This document shows positions 11,780-26,253 of a stretch of DNA of 64,000 nucleotides, piece by piece; within the stretch, counting starts at the first letter, position 1, and the number at the start of each line of letters is the position of its first letter. Below the pieces are notes generated by a model. It did no database searches. It was not told the origin of the DNA and saw only the letters and a program-made list of their open reading frames with translations. Both the position numbers and the translations under genes were made by a program. The stretch is from Phallus indusiatus (Eukaryota > Basidiomycota > Agaricomycetes > Phallales > Phallaceae): positions 682,001-746,000 of the forward strand of contig JAQFWX010000009.1 in the NCBI GenBank assembly GCA_027605045.1, read 5' to 3'.

Positions 11780-14470
11780 GGCCCGCCCCGCCTGGACCCG
11801 CCTGACCTGATACGATCAAGAAACCCTCAGGGTTGACACTGAGCTAGTTTCCAAAAATCGACGTCGTTTAGTTTTTCTTTTTTTGAGCTATGTGCATATA
11901 TGTATGTAAATAGTAAATAGATTCTGCAGTGTAACTCAGACGTCTCATCTGTTTTACTACTACTAATAAGTTAGTCTAATGGGAAATCAAGGGACAAAAC
12001 CAAACCTTATATCAGGAGTTGACACTTCTTAGTCAGGTGCGCGTTGGGATTTATATTGTCAAAATGATAGGAATGTTGAGAAGCATTCACGTCGTCACGA
12101 GGCTGAGCTCAGTAGCAGAGCGTCGTGCGCGTCCGGTTATCACACCAATTATAGCTATCTATGCATCACCGATCTTCTTTAAACTCCTGTTTTACACAGA
12201 AAAAAGTATAATATAATATCGTTGACTTTCCGTTCGTTGCCTTTAGTGTTTGAACTCAGGATTCTCTCGAAAAGGGAGGCGATGATTATTATTTGCAACT
12301 GAGGACAACTTCCCGTCTATCGTCAGTTTTCATTTCCTTGATACAACGGCCGCACAAAAACAACTTTTGTAAAATGGCCACGTATTTAATTGTACCTGAA
12401 AATCCATTGCCAAATTACGTATAGTATTGTGATCTTCATCGATCGATTCTTCCTTTCCGAAACTTAAATTATGAAACAATTTCTGGCTGTAACTCGAACG
12501 AAATTAGAAATTAGCCTGGACGGCGGAGACAGGCAAAAACCTGAAGCACCTGCTGAATCGCCAAATGTGACATTACTCGCCGAATCCTGATACTTTTTTT
12601 TTATAGTGCTGGAATGAGAGGTCCGCCGAAAAAATTCCCCGTAAAAAGTGCCATGGCATTCATTTTGATTTCCGTAGCTTCAAGTTGAACAGCGAAAACT
12701 AGCACAGGTGAGATGATAGGCACATACATATGTATAGACTATATGTATAGACTATACTAGCTACATAACATACCGGTGGTTTATAATTACCTGATTCCCG
12801 CACTTGCCCGCTGATTGGACCACCCCTGCTCTGTATTATCATTAGTCTATTGGACACCAGCATACAGTGACATGTCCAATGATATTGATGATAATTACGC
12901 GTAATTTGCCAGTGGAGTCTGTGCGAATTTGGTAACTGTAATCATCTCCGATCAAACTCATAATTGCACCCAAGTAACCTAGCCACCTGTCTATTGTAAA
13001 TGTGATTGGTCGCAGAAATTGCTCAACAGAGCTGAAGCCGCTCCACGTTGTTTGTGCCTTGGGGTATGAAGCGATGAGATTATTTTGCATCGCACAAGAT
13101 AGCATGCATTACTGATTGCTGATAATAAGACTGAGCTCTGCAAGGACGAGACTCGACGCGCGCAATTCAGCAATTCCCAGTTCAGCCAAAAGAGTTGGCC
13201 ACGGTTGGACAGCTCGACTTTTGATTCGGAAACTCGTTCGTTCAAGAAGATTTATTATTAGAAATGCCATTACGACATTGTCATTTGTCCTTTTTGTCTT
13301 TTTTGTCTGGTCCGTGACGCAAGCAGGAGCTGCTAGGATTGGATACGATATGAACGTCGATGAAAACAAAGATAATAATCGCCATTTGTGTGGGTCTAAC
13401 AATAGTAAAACGAGCGGAAGGAAGCTAACACGTGGGAAAAGATCTACGTCTGCATCGTGTGTGTTTTCGAATTCAAATTCAAATGCAACTTCTGTAGACG
13501 CCTTGTCCAGCTCCTGCAGTAACGATTTGATCAGCTTCGTCGTCGGTGGATCTGTTGATTTTGTTCCGGGGTTTTGACACCCTCATAATTTCGGGTGATT
13601 GCGAATCAAAGGGTGGGATTGGTTGAGGAGATCTAGTACAAGTGGGAAGACGGATATCGATGACTGCTGCTACATACTACTATTTCACGGAAGCGGAATG
13701 GCAATATGAATATGGGTCGGATGAAGGAGAAGAAGAAGAAGACAAGAGAAGGTGTATTTATTATTAAAGAGGGGTGGATTGGATATATCAAGGATGTGGC
13801 GGAGCAGGTGATTGACGAGGAAGACAGGTTTGGAGTGCTGGGATTGAGCGAGGTGTGCATGAGACAAGCCAAGAACATGTCGGTGTGTCTTCTTCGATTT
13901 GACGGTTGGATGTCTATTTTTAGCGTGTGGGAAAATTTGCTTGGGGTGGTTGGCCAGGGATGTTGTTGGGGATGAGAGGACTGGTTGAAGGAGAGACACG
14001 GGAAGATATGGAAGGAAGTGAAAGACGGAGAAGGAACAGAACAGAATTGGTCTTTTTGTTCTGATAGTTCTGGCAAGTTCCAAAGTTCTTCGAATCTTTT
14101 GAGTTTACAGGAGAGATATCAAGAGATGAAAACAGCGTGGGAGAGGCACGTGTCGTTCGTGGGAAAAAAGGAGATGGAGCAGGAGAGGGAAGAGACATTA
14201 CTTGGAGAGAGAAAGGAGCATAAGAGCAGATAATACACGATAGTAATTACAATGTGTGTACTAGCACTGCAAGACGAGGAGAATGGTATTTGTCATTGTG
14301 GACACTTGTTGTGATCGTGTGTGACAGCAGAATGACACACACTATTATTAAATATAAAGACGAGTGACACACAGCAGAGCCCCGAGTGTGTCTGTTCTCC
14401 CACGAGAAACGAGAGTGAGCGCACACCTTCACACGGTCCTTGCAAAAAAAGTCAAAAAGGGCTTCCAGTT

Positions 14471-17400
14471 ATGAGAATCATAAATCATGCGTATCCTCAA
14501 CAACAACAGCAACAGCACCACCACCAACAACAGCAGCAACAACAGCAGTATCTTCTTCACCACCACCACCACCAACATCCTCTTCACCATCCGCCACCAC
14601 AGCTTCCAGCTCCTCCACACCATCCAACTCCCTTGCCGGCCGTAGACAGTATTGACAACAACCCGTCTTCAGCCACCAACTCAAGCACAGCCATAGACCA
14701 CCCAATGTCTCATACTCACGACGACCGAAGAGGTGTGTGTGCGTGTTCAACTACTGATTCATATTTTTTTGCATGTCTTTGATAATAATATTTCTTTTTA
14801 TTCTTTCTGCCGCGGGTATTCTCCCCACACCACACCTCAATATCTCTATAATCTTGATATTATGTGTTACTATTATTATTATTATCATCATCGCGAAATA
14901 TCGGTTCAGTTACACACGATCATGCTCCCCGTTCATCTTACTCAAACTCTCCCGCGACTCTCTCCCACCACGAGCGCCCGACTGTCGATCACACGAATTT
15001 ACGAGCCCTTTTACACGACTGGCGAGTCGACCACCAACACAATAACCACCATCTCAGAAATGGCGACAGAGATCAGGTACAACTACCTCCTTCCCCTAAT
15101 AACGATACCCTTCCTCATGTCTCACCTTATCTTTTCAATAGCCATCTTCTTCCTCCTCTAACAACAAACGAAAATTGGAAGATTCACACGATGAACTCCA
15201 ATCCAAAATACGTCGAATAGTCCGGGACCACCTCACAATGGACTACTCTCGTCCCATGTCAATGACAACAGTCATATGTCTCCACGCCGCCGTCGCCCAA
15301 AAATCATACGGCAGCGAAAAACGTTTTTTATGTCCTCCACCCGTCGTCCGAATAGAAACCCCTTATTCGGAACTCAAGAACCAGCATCTCGCTATGAGCA
15401 TCGTGACCGAGAGCGGTGAACGCGGCCCGGAACAGCGCTCTCCCCTTGATAACAATATGGTCGCCAATTTCAAGTACTTGCATGTCTCGGGTACTGCTAA
15501 ATCAAAGAGTTTCCAGCTTGCGCTTGATATTGCTGAATCTCCTCTTACACATCCACCTCCACATCTTTCTCCCACAGATGCAGTCGCACCAATCACACAT
15601 CACCATCATCAACATCAACATCATCATCCCCATCCTCACGAATCATCACCGTCCTCTTCATCATCATCATCAACCCTACCAGGCCGCATCTGGGCCTCCT
15701 TCGACTCCGCACCAGTCACAATCATCTCCAAACCGTCCAAAAAAACGGCAAAAACGCGAAACATCTCGTCATGCATTTTAGCAGGTGGACCCGTCTCGTT
15801 GTTCAATCGTATCAATTCACAGACGGTGCGCACGAAATATATGACGATCGAGCATGCGCAGTTGTGCGCGAGCAATTTGTCGTGGTCTGCGTTTAACGTG
15901 AACGTGCTCCGTCGTCCACACGATAACATGATGATCTCCAACCAAGCAGCTCAATCCCAATCCCACTCTCATTCTCATTCCTCGACACACTCGCATTCAC
16001 ATATGCCAATACCAGCTCCACCTCTCCCAGTCATCTACGGCTGCGAAATTCAACTCTTAGACACATTAACGGGGATTGCCACCAGCCCGCTTATCATTCG
16101 GAAAGTTGATAAGGGCAAAGTGTCGCCGGAGGATGGAGGGCCTGTGTCGCAGATGCAGAAGATTGCGTTGCAGCGTGTGAATCCGGATGGGTCGAGGTCA
16201 TATCTTAGTGCTGCGTCGCCTGTTTCTTCGGGTGTTGGTGGGTCTGGGTCTGGGGCGGGTGGTAGTTCAGGTGGTGGTAGTGGTGGTGGTGCGAATGGGA
16301 GTGGAAGTGGAGGTTCGAATGGGAGTGGAGGGGGTGCGGGGTCACCTGGGCCTCCGCCGCCTACGCCTGGAAGTGCGGGACAACCTGCTTCGCATCCCTT
16401 GATTTTTCAGCCGCCGAGGGTTAGAGAAGAAGTACGTGATGGGGTGAGGATTATTACGGATGAAGTGGACGATTATCTATGTTGGACTATCGTTGGAATA
16501 TGTGAGTCTCAAAAAACCTTTCTTTCTTCCTGGGAGAAATGCTTATTCTTTTTACTTGAAGCTAAATTCCAATACACATTTTTCGACGGCTCAGGAACAA
16601 ACTCACCCATCCCGCGATTACCTATAACACCCTTCCCAACACTCTTCACAGCACCAGGTTACAGAATAACTCCACACACTATCGAACTAACCGTTTCCAA
16701 CTTTTTTTACACCAATCCTGAGACGATGCAACATACCCCGTTGGAAGTTTGGTTAGGCCCCATCGGACCGTTACGGCAGAGAGTATTTCAGGCGACGGGG
16801 CCGCCGGGTCCGTTGACTAATATTGCGGGGTTGAATGGGTTTGGTAGTGGTGGTGGGGCGACGTCGCCGATTCAGCAACAGCAGAATCAACAGCAGCAAC
16901 AACAGGGTCAGCCTCAGTTGTCGGTTGCGCTTAATGGGTTGCCGTCTACGTTGGTGAATAGTCTTGCGTCGTTGAATGGGATTATTGGAGTTGGTGGGAT
17001 GATGAATTTGTATGGACAGCAAGGAAGTGCAGGTGGTGGGAATGGAAGTGGGAATGGAAATGGTGCGGATGGAGGAGGTTCGGAGGGAGGTGGGAGTGCA
17101 CAGATTTCGCCGACTGCGACGACGACTGGTGCCGGTGCCGGTGCTGGTGCTGGGACATCGCAACCTCCTACTCCATCCGCGACTGGTAACGCCAATTCTT
17201 CAAATTCGAATCCGCAACAGTCGCCGCAGATATTGAACGCGCCTACGCCGTCGTCTGTTATACATTCTCCTCCGACTCCAACTAACCCGACACCCTCATC
17301 AACTGCCACATCAACAACATCCGCAACGACTATAATCCCACATCCAATCTCACATCCCCATCCCCATCCGCTTCCACATTCGCTTCCACATTCGCTTCCA

Positions 17401-18198
17401 CACCCACACCCACCACACTCTCCACCCGTCGCACCACCCCGATTCATGCCTCAAGGCCCATTACACACCATCGTCCTCGTCGAGCTTCCACCCATGTCGC
17501 AGATCGTCCGTACGGCGCGCGAAAGTGTGGGGTTGCCGTCGCATTTGGGGTACCTCGGGGAAAGTGTCCCCGGGATTCCGGGTTTAGAGATGGGGATTAA
17601 TTTGGGTGTGGGGATGGGGATGAATATGAATATGAATATGGGGTTGAATGTGAATGCTATGAGTGGTATGAGTGTGGATAATATTGCTGGGGTAGGTGAA
17701 GGTGAAAGTGATGTTAAACATCCTGATGAGGATGCACCACAACCACCACAACAGGCACATTCTTCTGGTAGTGCTACATCTTCATTACCACCGTCTTCCT
17801 CAACATCGACCCAACAAACACAATCCCAACCCCAGCCGTCTTCATCCACATCACCTCCCCCACCTCCACACGCACACGCACCCACATCACTATCCCCACC
17901 ACCTCCACTCCCAACACTTCCAATCTTGTTTATGCGTCCGTACGATGGGATTGGGTATCATTCCGGGAGAAGTATTGCGTGCGAGCCTAGTTTGAGTCAT
18001 GAACAGGTTGAAAGAATTCAGAGGAGGGTTGTTGGCGGTGTTGGTGTCGGAAATGGGAATGGGAACGGGAGTGCGGGAGGGAAGGGAGGTGGTGGAGGTG
18101 GTGTTAAAGAAGAGAGTGCAGGTGTTAGTAATGGACATGGTGGACACGGGCATGGGTTGTTGGATGGTGATATTGATTGGGTTGTGAGAGTGTTGTAA
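14471..18198 (+). CDS. CSL-family (CBF1/Su(H)/LAG-1) transcription factor
   Basis: Nuclear DNA-binding regulator; fungal CSL proteins exist without Notch and act in growth and adhesion control. Exons 14471-14732, 14910-15076, 15142-16501 and 16562-18198 join in frame to 1141 residues, much longer than animal CSL. The N-terminus is rich in Gln and His. The LAG1 DNA-binding core shows KSYGSEKRFLCPPPVVRI (about residues 197-214), then GRIWASFDSAPVTIISKPSK and MTIEHAQLCASNLSWSAFNV. The beta-trefoil resumes at CWTIVGISKFQYTFFDG, formed only when the 60-bp intron at 16502-16561 is removed. The TIG domain starts near YRITPHTIELTVSNFFYTN. Long Gly/Ser, Gln, His and Pro runs are inserted between conserved blocks. 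The start ATG is the likeliest, not certain. Confidence 0.88.
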
Positions 18199-19576
18199 GA
18201 GGAGGAGGAGGAGAGTTTAGGTTTTGTTAAATGGTTTTGACTTATTTTTTTTGTTTCTTTTTTCTTCTCTTTGGTCGCGTATTCCCTTGTTTTGTCTTTT
18301 CTTTTCTTTTTGCTTCATCCTTATTCGTTTTTTTTTGGCTCCTTTTGATTCTGTTTCCTCTCGCCGTTCTCTTTCTGTCCCATCCCGTTCTACGTCCTCT
18401 TCTTGTCTGACGATTCTACGATTTGCGAATGAAATTTTAAAGAATTTGTCATGATTTCTCTCTCCCACTTTCTTATTCTTTATCTTCGAAAAAAATTTAT
18501 GGAACCGCAGGGGGAGGAGGAATTTTTCTCGAGTTGTACTCCCTTGCGTATGACGTTTTTTTTTGTATTTTCTTTTCTTTTGTATGATTAAGTGTATTCT
18601 TTCTTTCTTTCCCTTTCTTTTGTTCTTAGGTTAGCTAGTATTGCTGTTAGTACCGTGTTTTCTTTTTTTCTTCCGTCGTACAGTACGTACGTATATGCAT
18701 ATATATTGCATTCTACTTGAGAATGAAATCCGTCGTATCGAGGCGCGGTGGTCGAAAAAGAGAGGTTGAAAGTTTTTTCAGAAAGACATTGAATTATAAA
18801 TTGCTGACATGCATAATGATGTGCAACGCCGTGAATTCATTTTTCATCCAGTTATTAATGTTTGGTTTTTGTTTTGCTTCACACATGGCTTCCCATCCAA
18901 GGACCAAAACGAGCTAGAAATGTATATTAAACCCCTGAACCTTCGTGTGCTAATCTCTTTCAGCTCATCTCATTATTGATATTCTATTCTGTTTATATAC
19001 TTCTTGCAGGAGTCATAATGTCGAAACGGCTCCGACGAAATTCGAAATAAGAAGAAACCTCTCGGTACCGTCCATACACGGTTATTAATGCATTAATGTC
19101 CAATGTCAAACCCCTGATTTCCAAACCATTATCAAGACTGGCTTATCTTCGGAGGAGGGGACGCGTATGTATGTGCTGCCGAACCAGAAATTGGTTCTTT
19201 TCTTTGCATAAAATATGTTTTGCAAGTGCACGTCCGTCTCAGGATGACGTCATAATCCCAAATGCGCTGACGCGGCCCTTGGTGTATATAGCTTTATGCC
19301 GTCCCTCCGAGCATCCGAAAATCCGAATCCGAATCCGGCAGAGTCTGAGTAGCCACCTCATTTTCCTCTTCTATCGTGACATTATTACCTTTTGCACAAC
19401 ACTCTACGCGACGTCGTGAACAGACTGACTAAGGGACTAAGGGTGGGAGATTGTGCAGGCGGAAGATCATGAGTGCTGGGTATATAAAAGGCTGCTTGCT
19501 TTGCTCTTTTTTTTTTTCAGTGCTTGTTCACGTCTGTCAACTCTAAACAAACGATCCTACTACATACATATTCACC
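18199..19576. other. CSL 3' region and AKR-1 promoter region
   Basis: The first 500 bp are T- and CT-rich, consistent with a long 3' untranslated region of the CSL gene. No supported coding region follows. The AKR-1 promoter occupies the right end. Confidence 0.45.
19481..19490 (+). promoter_or_regulatory. TATA box of AKR-1
   Basis: TATATAAAAG, 87-96 bp before the AKR-1 ATG and followed by a pyrimidine-rich tract, as expected near a fungal transcription start. Confidence 0.6.
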
Positions 19577-21524
19577 ATGACTACTCGCAAAACTACAATG
19601 CCTTATGGTACGCTGCTGCCGCTGCCTCCTCTTTCCAGAATCGTTCGTTAATTGTTGTTCGTTGTTCGTTGTTCGTTGTTCATTACAGTTAGACTCGGTA
19701 ACTCGGGTTTGAAAATCTCTAAAATCGTGCTCGGGATGATGTCGTACGGTGACAGTAAATGGGATGACTGGGTCCTCGATGAAAAGGAAGCTATAAAACA
19801 TATAAAGGCTGCGTGAGTCAAGGACGTTTTTTTCTTCTTGTTGAGGATAGCTCTGAGATGTTGGTGTGCAGGTATGATGCTGGTATTCAGACGTTTGACA
19901 CTGGTAGGAACGTTCTGTCAGTCGTGGTATTGCTATATTGACGATTTTCATTCTCAAGCCAACGTATACTCGAACGGCGAAAGGCGCGTCTGCGTTGTCT
20001 ATTTTTCAAAAGAGAACACACTGACGTTGTTCGCCTTCATTACAGCGAACGTATTTTGGGAAAGGCCATCAAGTCTTTGAACTTACCCCGAGACGAGATC
20101 GTCGTTATGACCAAGGTAACGCTTTCTAAACCTATCGCAAGCGCGGTGTAATCTAATATTAACGACTCTATAGGTTTATTTCGTCGTTGGGAAGGCTCCA
20201 GATGTCCAATTCTGGGGTGATAAGAGCGCTGGTCAACCCGAGCAATTGGGATATGTTAATCAAGGAGGTCTAAGTCGCAAGGTTTGTGAATTAAGGTTGA
20301 GTATGACGACAGGTCAAGTTGATGATATATGTTTTGCAGCACATTTTCGAAAGTGTCAAGCACAGTCTTGAAAGACTTCAATTGGACTACATTGACGTGT
20401 TACAATGTAAGTCGATCTAGAACAGTGGGCCACCTGATTGATGTTTAACAATCCTTTATAGGCCATCGTTTCGATCCCAATACTCCTATTGCAGAGACTG
20501 TAAGTCAATCTCGTATCAATTTTTTCGCTTTCTAGTTAAATGGCTGCTACTCCTTAGATGCAAGCTTTACATGATGTCGTTCAAGCAGGCTACGTGCGCT
20601 ATATCGGCATGAGCTCCTGCTACGCATACCAATGTAAGTCATAACGCTATTTATGTCCGGTGCCGCTTTTTCTGATGAATTGGTACCCACAGTCAATGCT
20701 ATGCAAAGTAAGCTTCTCGGTATGATATTATTTAAGAGTTGTATATTCATGTATTTCTTTACAGACTATGCCATCAACAACAAATTGACACCCTTCATTT
20801 CGATGCAAAACCATTATTCGTTGGTTTACCGCGAAGAAGAGCGTGAAATGATGCCAACCCTCAAGGTGAGTTTCCACGAACTTTTTAGGCATTCCTTTCC
20901 TCGGATCAAACAAAAATAATCACAGCAATTTGGTGTTGGATGTATCCCCTGGTCTCCGCTAGCTCGTGGTTTACTGACTCGACCTCTGACAGAACAAACC
21001 AAAAGAGGCGACACTGACTGGTTCGTTATTCTCAACGATGTAAATTCTCAACATGTTGATGTTCTTCTTCTTAATCAGGTATTTGAAAAATGCGTACAAG
21101 GCATCTGGTACGAAAGATATAGTAAACCGGTTAGTCAACCGCCGTGAAACATTCCTTATTCGTTGCATGCATTGATTTATCTTACCCCTTTTTAAGAGTT
21201 CAAGAAGTAGCCCAGAAGAAAGGAATAACGATGGCTCAAGTTGCCTTAGCGTGGTGTTTCTCCAACCCTAGTATGTCTTTTCGCATTTCCCGTTCTTTCT
21301 GTATTTTAATCACGCTTTTCCAGACATTACTGCACCTATCGTTGGTACAACAAGTTTGAAGAATCTTGAAGAGTTACTAGGTAATTTCTTTCGCTTAAAC
21401 AAAAACCATGCAATTGATTGCATACTACTTTATCATAGCCGCTGTTGAATTCCGTTTGACTGATGAAGAGGTGAAATATCTCGAAGAGCCTTATCAACCC
21501 CAGAATATCACTGGGCATGCGTAG
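19577..21524 (+). CDS. Aldo-keto reductase AKR-1
   Basis: NADPH-dependent reduction of an aldehyde or ketone; the closest named relatives are fungal versiconal hemiacetal acetate reductase-like and aryl-alcohol dehydrogenase-like enzymes. About a dozen short exons join to about 349 residues starting MTTRKTTMPYVRLGNSGLK. The catalytic tetrad is visible: D61 and Y66 in FDTANVYSNGE, K94 in VVMTKVY, H154 in VLQCHRFD. QAGYVRYIGMSSCYAYQ and FISMQNHYSLVYREEEREM follow, and PIVGTTSLKNLEEL carries the NADPH-binding segment. It ends at 21524. It is a tandem paralogue of the next gene, with the same intron layout, so the pair arose by local duplication. All joins keep frame. Confidence 0.9.
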
Positions 21525-22013
21525 CTCAAGTTGATGGCGATCAGTTGCATCGTGACATGTAGAAAATGTATTGCGACAAGATGAGAGAATGTTATATACA
21601 AAACATCATACTTGCTCACTATATTTCCATCGTTTGAAACCTTGGGAATGAGAGGTTACCGCGCCGTCAGCTGCTGCGAGTTTCCCCGTCGTCCCTTAGA
21701 CTGCCAGCGGCCGACAGTGAAAGTTCAATTAAATGAGGCGAAGGCACCACTTTGAAAACCTAGCACATATATACAGAAATAAGACGGGACAGGGCTTTTG
21801 GGCTGGGACCCTGAGACTTGCGTAAAGCTCTCAAAAAAGGTCCCCGCTCGATACGGGGGCCTCCGGTCCAAACGGGGCTCTCCGTTCGACGCGGGTACTC
21901 TTTTGACGATCTTAGAAAATGAGACTGGAGGAGTCCTGGGTATATGTATATAATGCCTACATTTACAGGGAGTAAACTTTGTTCGATTCAAATTATCTGG
22001 ATCCATCAATATT
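21525..22013. other. Intergenic region between AKR-1 and AKR-2
   Basis: Contains the AKR-2 promoter. A TATA-like run (TATATGTATATAAT, 21941-21954) lies about 60 bp before the ATG. No other feature seen. Confidence 0.45.
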
Positions 22014-23907
22014 ATGATTCCTCGCAAAACTGTTATGCCTTATGGTAAGCCAATCATCTATCCCTCTGACAGATCTTCTCTAACTTGAATTGATTCCGTG
22101 CAGTTAAACTTGGGAATTCCGGTCTAAAGGTTTCAAAAATCATTCTTGGGACGATGTCCTATGGAGATCCTAGGTGGGCTGCGTGGACTGTTAACGAGGA
22201 AGAAGGTATAAAGCACATAAAAGCGGCGTGAGTTTAAAACTTTTTTAGCTAAAATACTGGCTGATCAGGAAAAATTAGGTATGATGCTGGTATTCAGACG
22301 TTTGATACTGGTAGGCCAGTTTATTCACCCGAGGTTTCTCTTATTATCTCAACTTTGATGATCTCAAGCAAATGTATACTCTAACGGTGAAAGGTACATA
22401 TAACAGATAATCTTCCTCGCAGTATAGAATCACAAGGCTAATCTCATTGCAGCGAACGCATATTGGGAAAAGCAATCAAGATTTTAAACCTGCCACGCGA
22501 AGAAATTGTCGTAATGACCAAAGTGAGTAATTGATTATCCCAGTCTTTGTACCCATCAATTTAAATATAATATTATGATGTTTCAAAGGTTTATTGTGTC
22601 GTGGCACATTCTCCAGGGCAACATTTCTTTTTGACATCAGGAGCCGAAGAGAATGGATATGTGAACCAAGGAGGTCTTAGTCGCAAGGTATGTATCAGAC
22701 GAGGGTCGGGTCAAATTTACCTGACTGTTTCGCAGCATATATTTGACAGCGTCAAGGATAGCCTTGAAAGACTTCAATTGGATTATATTGATGTGCTGCA
22801 GTGCAAGTGTTGATCATACTATACTCTCAGCCACGAAACCCATGGTTAAGCGTTTGTTTTGTAGGTCACCGTTTCGATTATAACACATCCATTGAGGAGA
22901 CTGTACGTCAATTGTACATGCTATTCTTTCCGACCGAGACACGAATTTCTTTCAGATGCGAGCTCTACACGACGTTGTGCAAGCTGGTTACGTACGTTAC
23001 ATTGGGATGAGTGCTTGCTATGCATACCAATGTAAGTGACTACCATTCCTTGTATCAACTTCTGATAATGAAAACTCGTCACGCTTAGTCCACGCCATGC
23101 AGAGCAAGTATTTGATTGATGTATGCGTATGAGTCACATCCTAATTTGCTCTTAGATTATGCTATTAATAACAAATTAACACCCTTCATTTCAATGCAAA
23201 ACCAATATTCTCTGTTATATCGCGAAGAAGAGCGCGAAATGGTGCCGACTCTCAAAGTGAGTTTTTGATCTATCCAATGAAAATACCATCTTCCCAACTT
23301 GATGCAATGCGCATACACAGCATTTTGGAGTTGGATGTACTCCCTATTCCCCGCTGGCTCGCGGTTTGTTGACGCGGCCTTTTGACACCCAAACTAAAAG
23401 AAGCGATTCGGATTGGTTAGTTCATTCATTATGCGCCGTAATTGTTTTCTAAGTTCCGTTGTATATATTTAGGCTCATTAAGAACGGATATAAAGGAAAT
23501 GGTACAAAAGACATAATTATGCGGTCGGTTGAACTCAAATTTATGTATGTGACGCAAGACTGATTATCTTCTTCAGAGTCCAAGAGATATCCGAAAGGAA
23601 GGGAATCACGATGGCTCAAGTTGCTTTAGCATGGTGCTTCTCGAAGTGTAAGTTTACCCCCCCAGCCTCGCGCTACTGTCACCATTGTTTGGTAACTTTT
23701 TCTGCAGCCTCCATCACTGCTCCTATCGTCGGAAGCACGAGTCTGAAAAATCTTGAAGAATTAATAGGTAATAGGAACCCAAAATGAACCGGAACTTGCC
23801 ACTGATTTCGGTATATTGTAGCTGCTGTTCACATTCGGCTTACGGACGATGAGGTCAAATATCTTGAAGAGCTTTATCAGCCTCAGAAAGTTTTCGGTCA
23901 TTCTTAA
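22014..23907 (+). CDS. Aldo-keto reductase AKR-2
   Basis: Close paralogue of AKR-1 in the same orientation and with matching intron positions. It starts MIPRKTVMPYVKLGNSGLK. The tetrad is intact (FDTANVYSNGE, VVMTKVY, VLQCHRFD). FISMQNQYSLLYREEEREM and PIVGSTSLKNLEEL are also kept. The loop after the catalytic Lys (VVAHSPGQHFFLTSGAEENG) differs strongly from AKR-1, suggesting a changed substrate pocket. The last residues read QPQKVFGHS. It is followed by a segment that is duplicated further right together with a decayed third reductase. Confidence 0.9.
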
Positions 23908-24060
23908 TGAGAACAGACATGGTAATGCTTTGAATTAGTCACTCTTCTGGATTGTCAGGAAAATCAGTACCTTGAATTTGTCCATCGTCAGTATTTAGAG
24001 AGTATATTTGGAATATTGATCAGTTCTTATGTAATTCTTGATTTGAAAAAAGTAATAATT

Positions 24061-24560
24061 CTCGGGTATGGATATTTTTGTCCTGGAGGTTGAGTTGGCG
24101 CCGCTGTCGTCTAATATCCTGGCCACGAGTCCTTTCACACGAAAACAACCTTTCAATTCCGAAACCGGAACGCCAGTGCCGGTGCTATTATCACTGGATA
24201 AAAGTATAATACGTTCTCGGAAGCTCCTTTTATGCCATGCCATGTCAACATGTTAACCATAATTAGATCATGATACATTATATGCAGTAACAAATCGACC
24301 CCATGATGCGTCACGCCGTGTAAACTTCTTGAGTTTAATACAAACTTGTTCGCGGATATTTCTCGTTTCTTGTATTGTCAATGAGCAAGCCAGCTCAGAT
24401 TCGCATCCCCATGATCGTTTATTTTGCAATAATTTCGGGCCCTTGGTGACGTTAATTCCAAACTAGTACATGGTCTATAATGCTCCTACGCAATTTCAGT
24501 CCATCCGGAGGGTTTTAGGAGACTCGTTGGAGAATCAAAAAACTCACTAATACGAAAATG
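24061..24560 (+). repeat. Segmental duplication, copy A
   Basis: Shares ordered, diverged matches with 28,255-28,740, including the region around CCAGTG..CC..ATCAC(T/C)GGATAAA, a CGTGTAAAC..CT(T/G)GAGTTT-like stretch, CATGATCGTTTATTTTGC versus CATGATCATTTAATTTCG, and a GACT(C/T)GTTGGAGAAT segment. The match is non-coding and old, with many small gaps. Confidence 0.6.
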
Positions 24561-25226
24561 ACAATGTTGCACACTTGTTGACGGCTCGTATTAGGTATCG
24601 TTTCAGTTTTACCGTTTCTCCTCTTGAGACAGTTAGGTTCTCTTTTGAACAAATTCTACAACCGTTACCCATCGCAATGTGCGTAAGGCAGCCTTACATG
24701 TATGTGTCAGCAGTCGCATTAGGTGATCGTCCCAGAAAATGAGACACGTGGTAGTTCAGCACAGAAGTAAAGGTAGGCAAAGAGTGGATCAAACTCAAAA
24801 GACTTAGATCCAATAGATTTCCTTCAAGTTGTCTGTCCCCAGGAATATTCCCATTCCTACGCAATCACAACGTCCTGTAAGAATGTGGTGGGTAACCGGT
24901 GACGACGGAGAGACTGTTACATTAAGAGGTCGCCCAAGAAATATTTTCGTAATACATTTCATGGTTCTTTGTTACGCATGCATTCTCGGGACCAACAAAA
25001 ATATTCAAATTCAGGATCATAAGGCCCATCAGTGCTGTTAAAGACCTACCCAACAGGAGATTTGGAGATTGATCCAGAGACTTCAGCCTATTCCTCACAG
25101 GAAACACTGTCAGACGTAACATAAAAATCATCCGTACCACTCGTTCTCTCTTTGTGATTGCGCTCCACGTCAGGATTTAACACCAGTTTATAAACCGGAT
25201 TTTTGCCGAATACGCCTTTGTCAAAG

Positions 25227-25236
25227 AAATAAAAGG
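25227..25236 (+). promoter_or_regulatory. TATA-like box of the xylanase gene
   Basis: AAATAAAAGG about 50 bp before the ATG. A similar box, then a CAGGTCATTC motif, precedes the His-rich gene at 29,889. Confidence 0.5.
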
Positions 25237-25286
25237 CGAGACTCTTCAAGGTCACTATCAGGTCATTCTACCTATAATTGACTATC

Positions 25287-26253
<967 letters not shown>

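Larger units (their letters stand above)
10983..14470. other. Long gene-poor region between terpene cyclase and CSL gene
   Basis: No supported gene in about 3.5 kb. The open frame at 13116-13577 has no ATG start. From about 13,680 to 14,230 the plus strand is strongly purine-rich; this may be promoter or 5' leader of the CSL gene. An inverted repeat near 11,707-11,779 is listed separately. Confidence 0.45.
23908..25286. other. Intergenic region between AKR-2 and xylanase (duplicated block A)
   Basis: No gene recognised. The part from about 24,061 to 24,560 resembles 28,255-28,740. The last 100 bp form the xylanase promoter. Confidence 0.5.

Noticed and set aside
12095..12160. tRNA-like stretch (GAGCTCAGTAGCAGAGCG)
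   Set aside because: Resembles a D-arm, but no anticodon stem, T-arm or acceptor pairing can be formed around it.
13116..13577. 153-codon plus-strand open frame
   Set aside because: Starts at TTG with no suitable ATG, and no motif or conservation is visible.
16914..17447. Minus-strand frames inside the CSL gene (Gly/Cys/Val-rich and others)
   Set aside because: Complement of low-complexity coding sequence.
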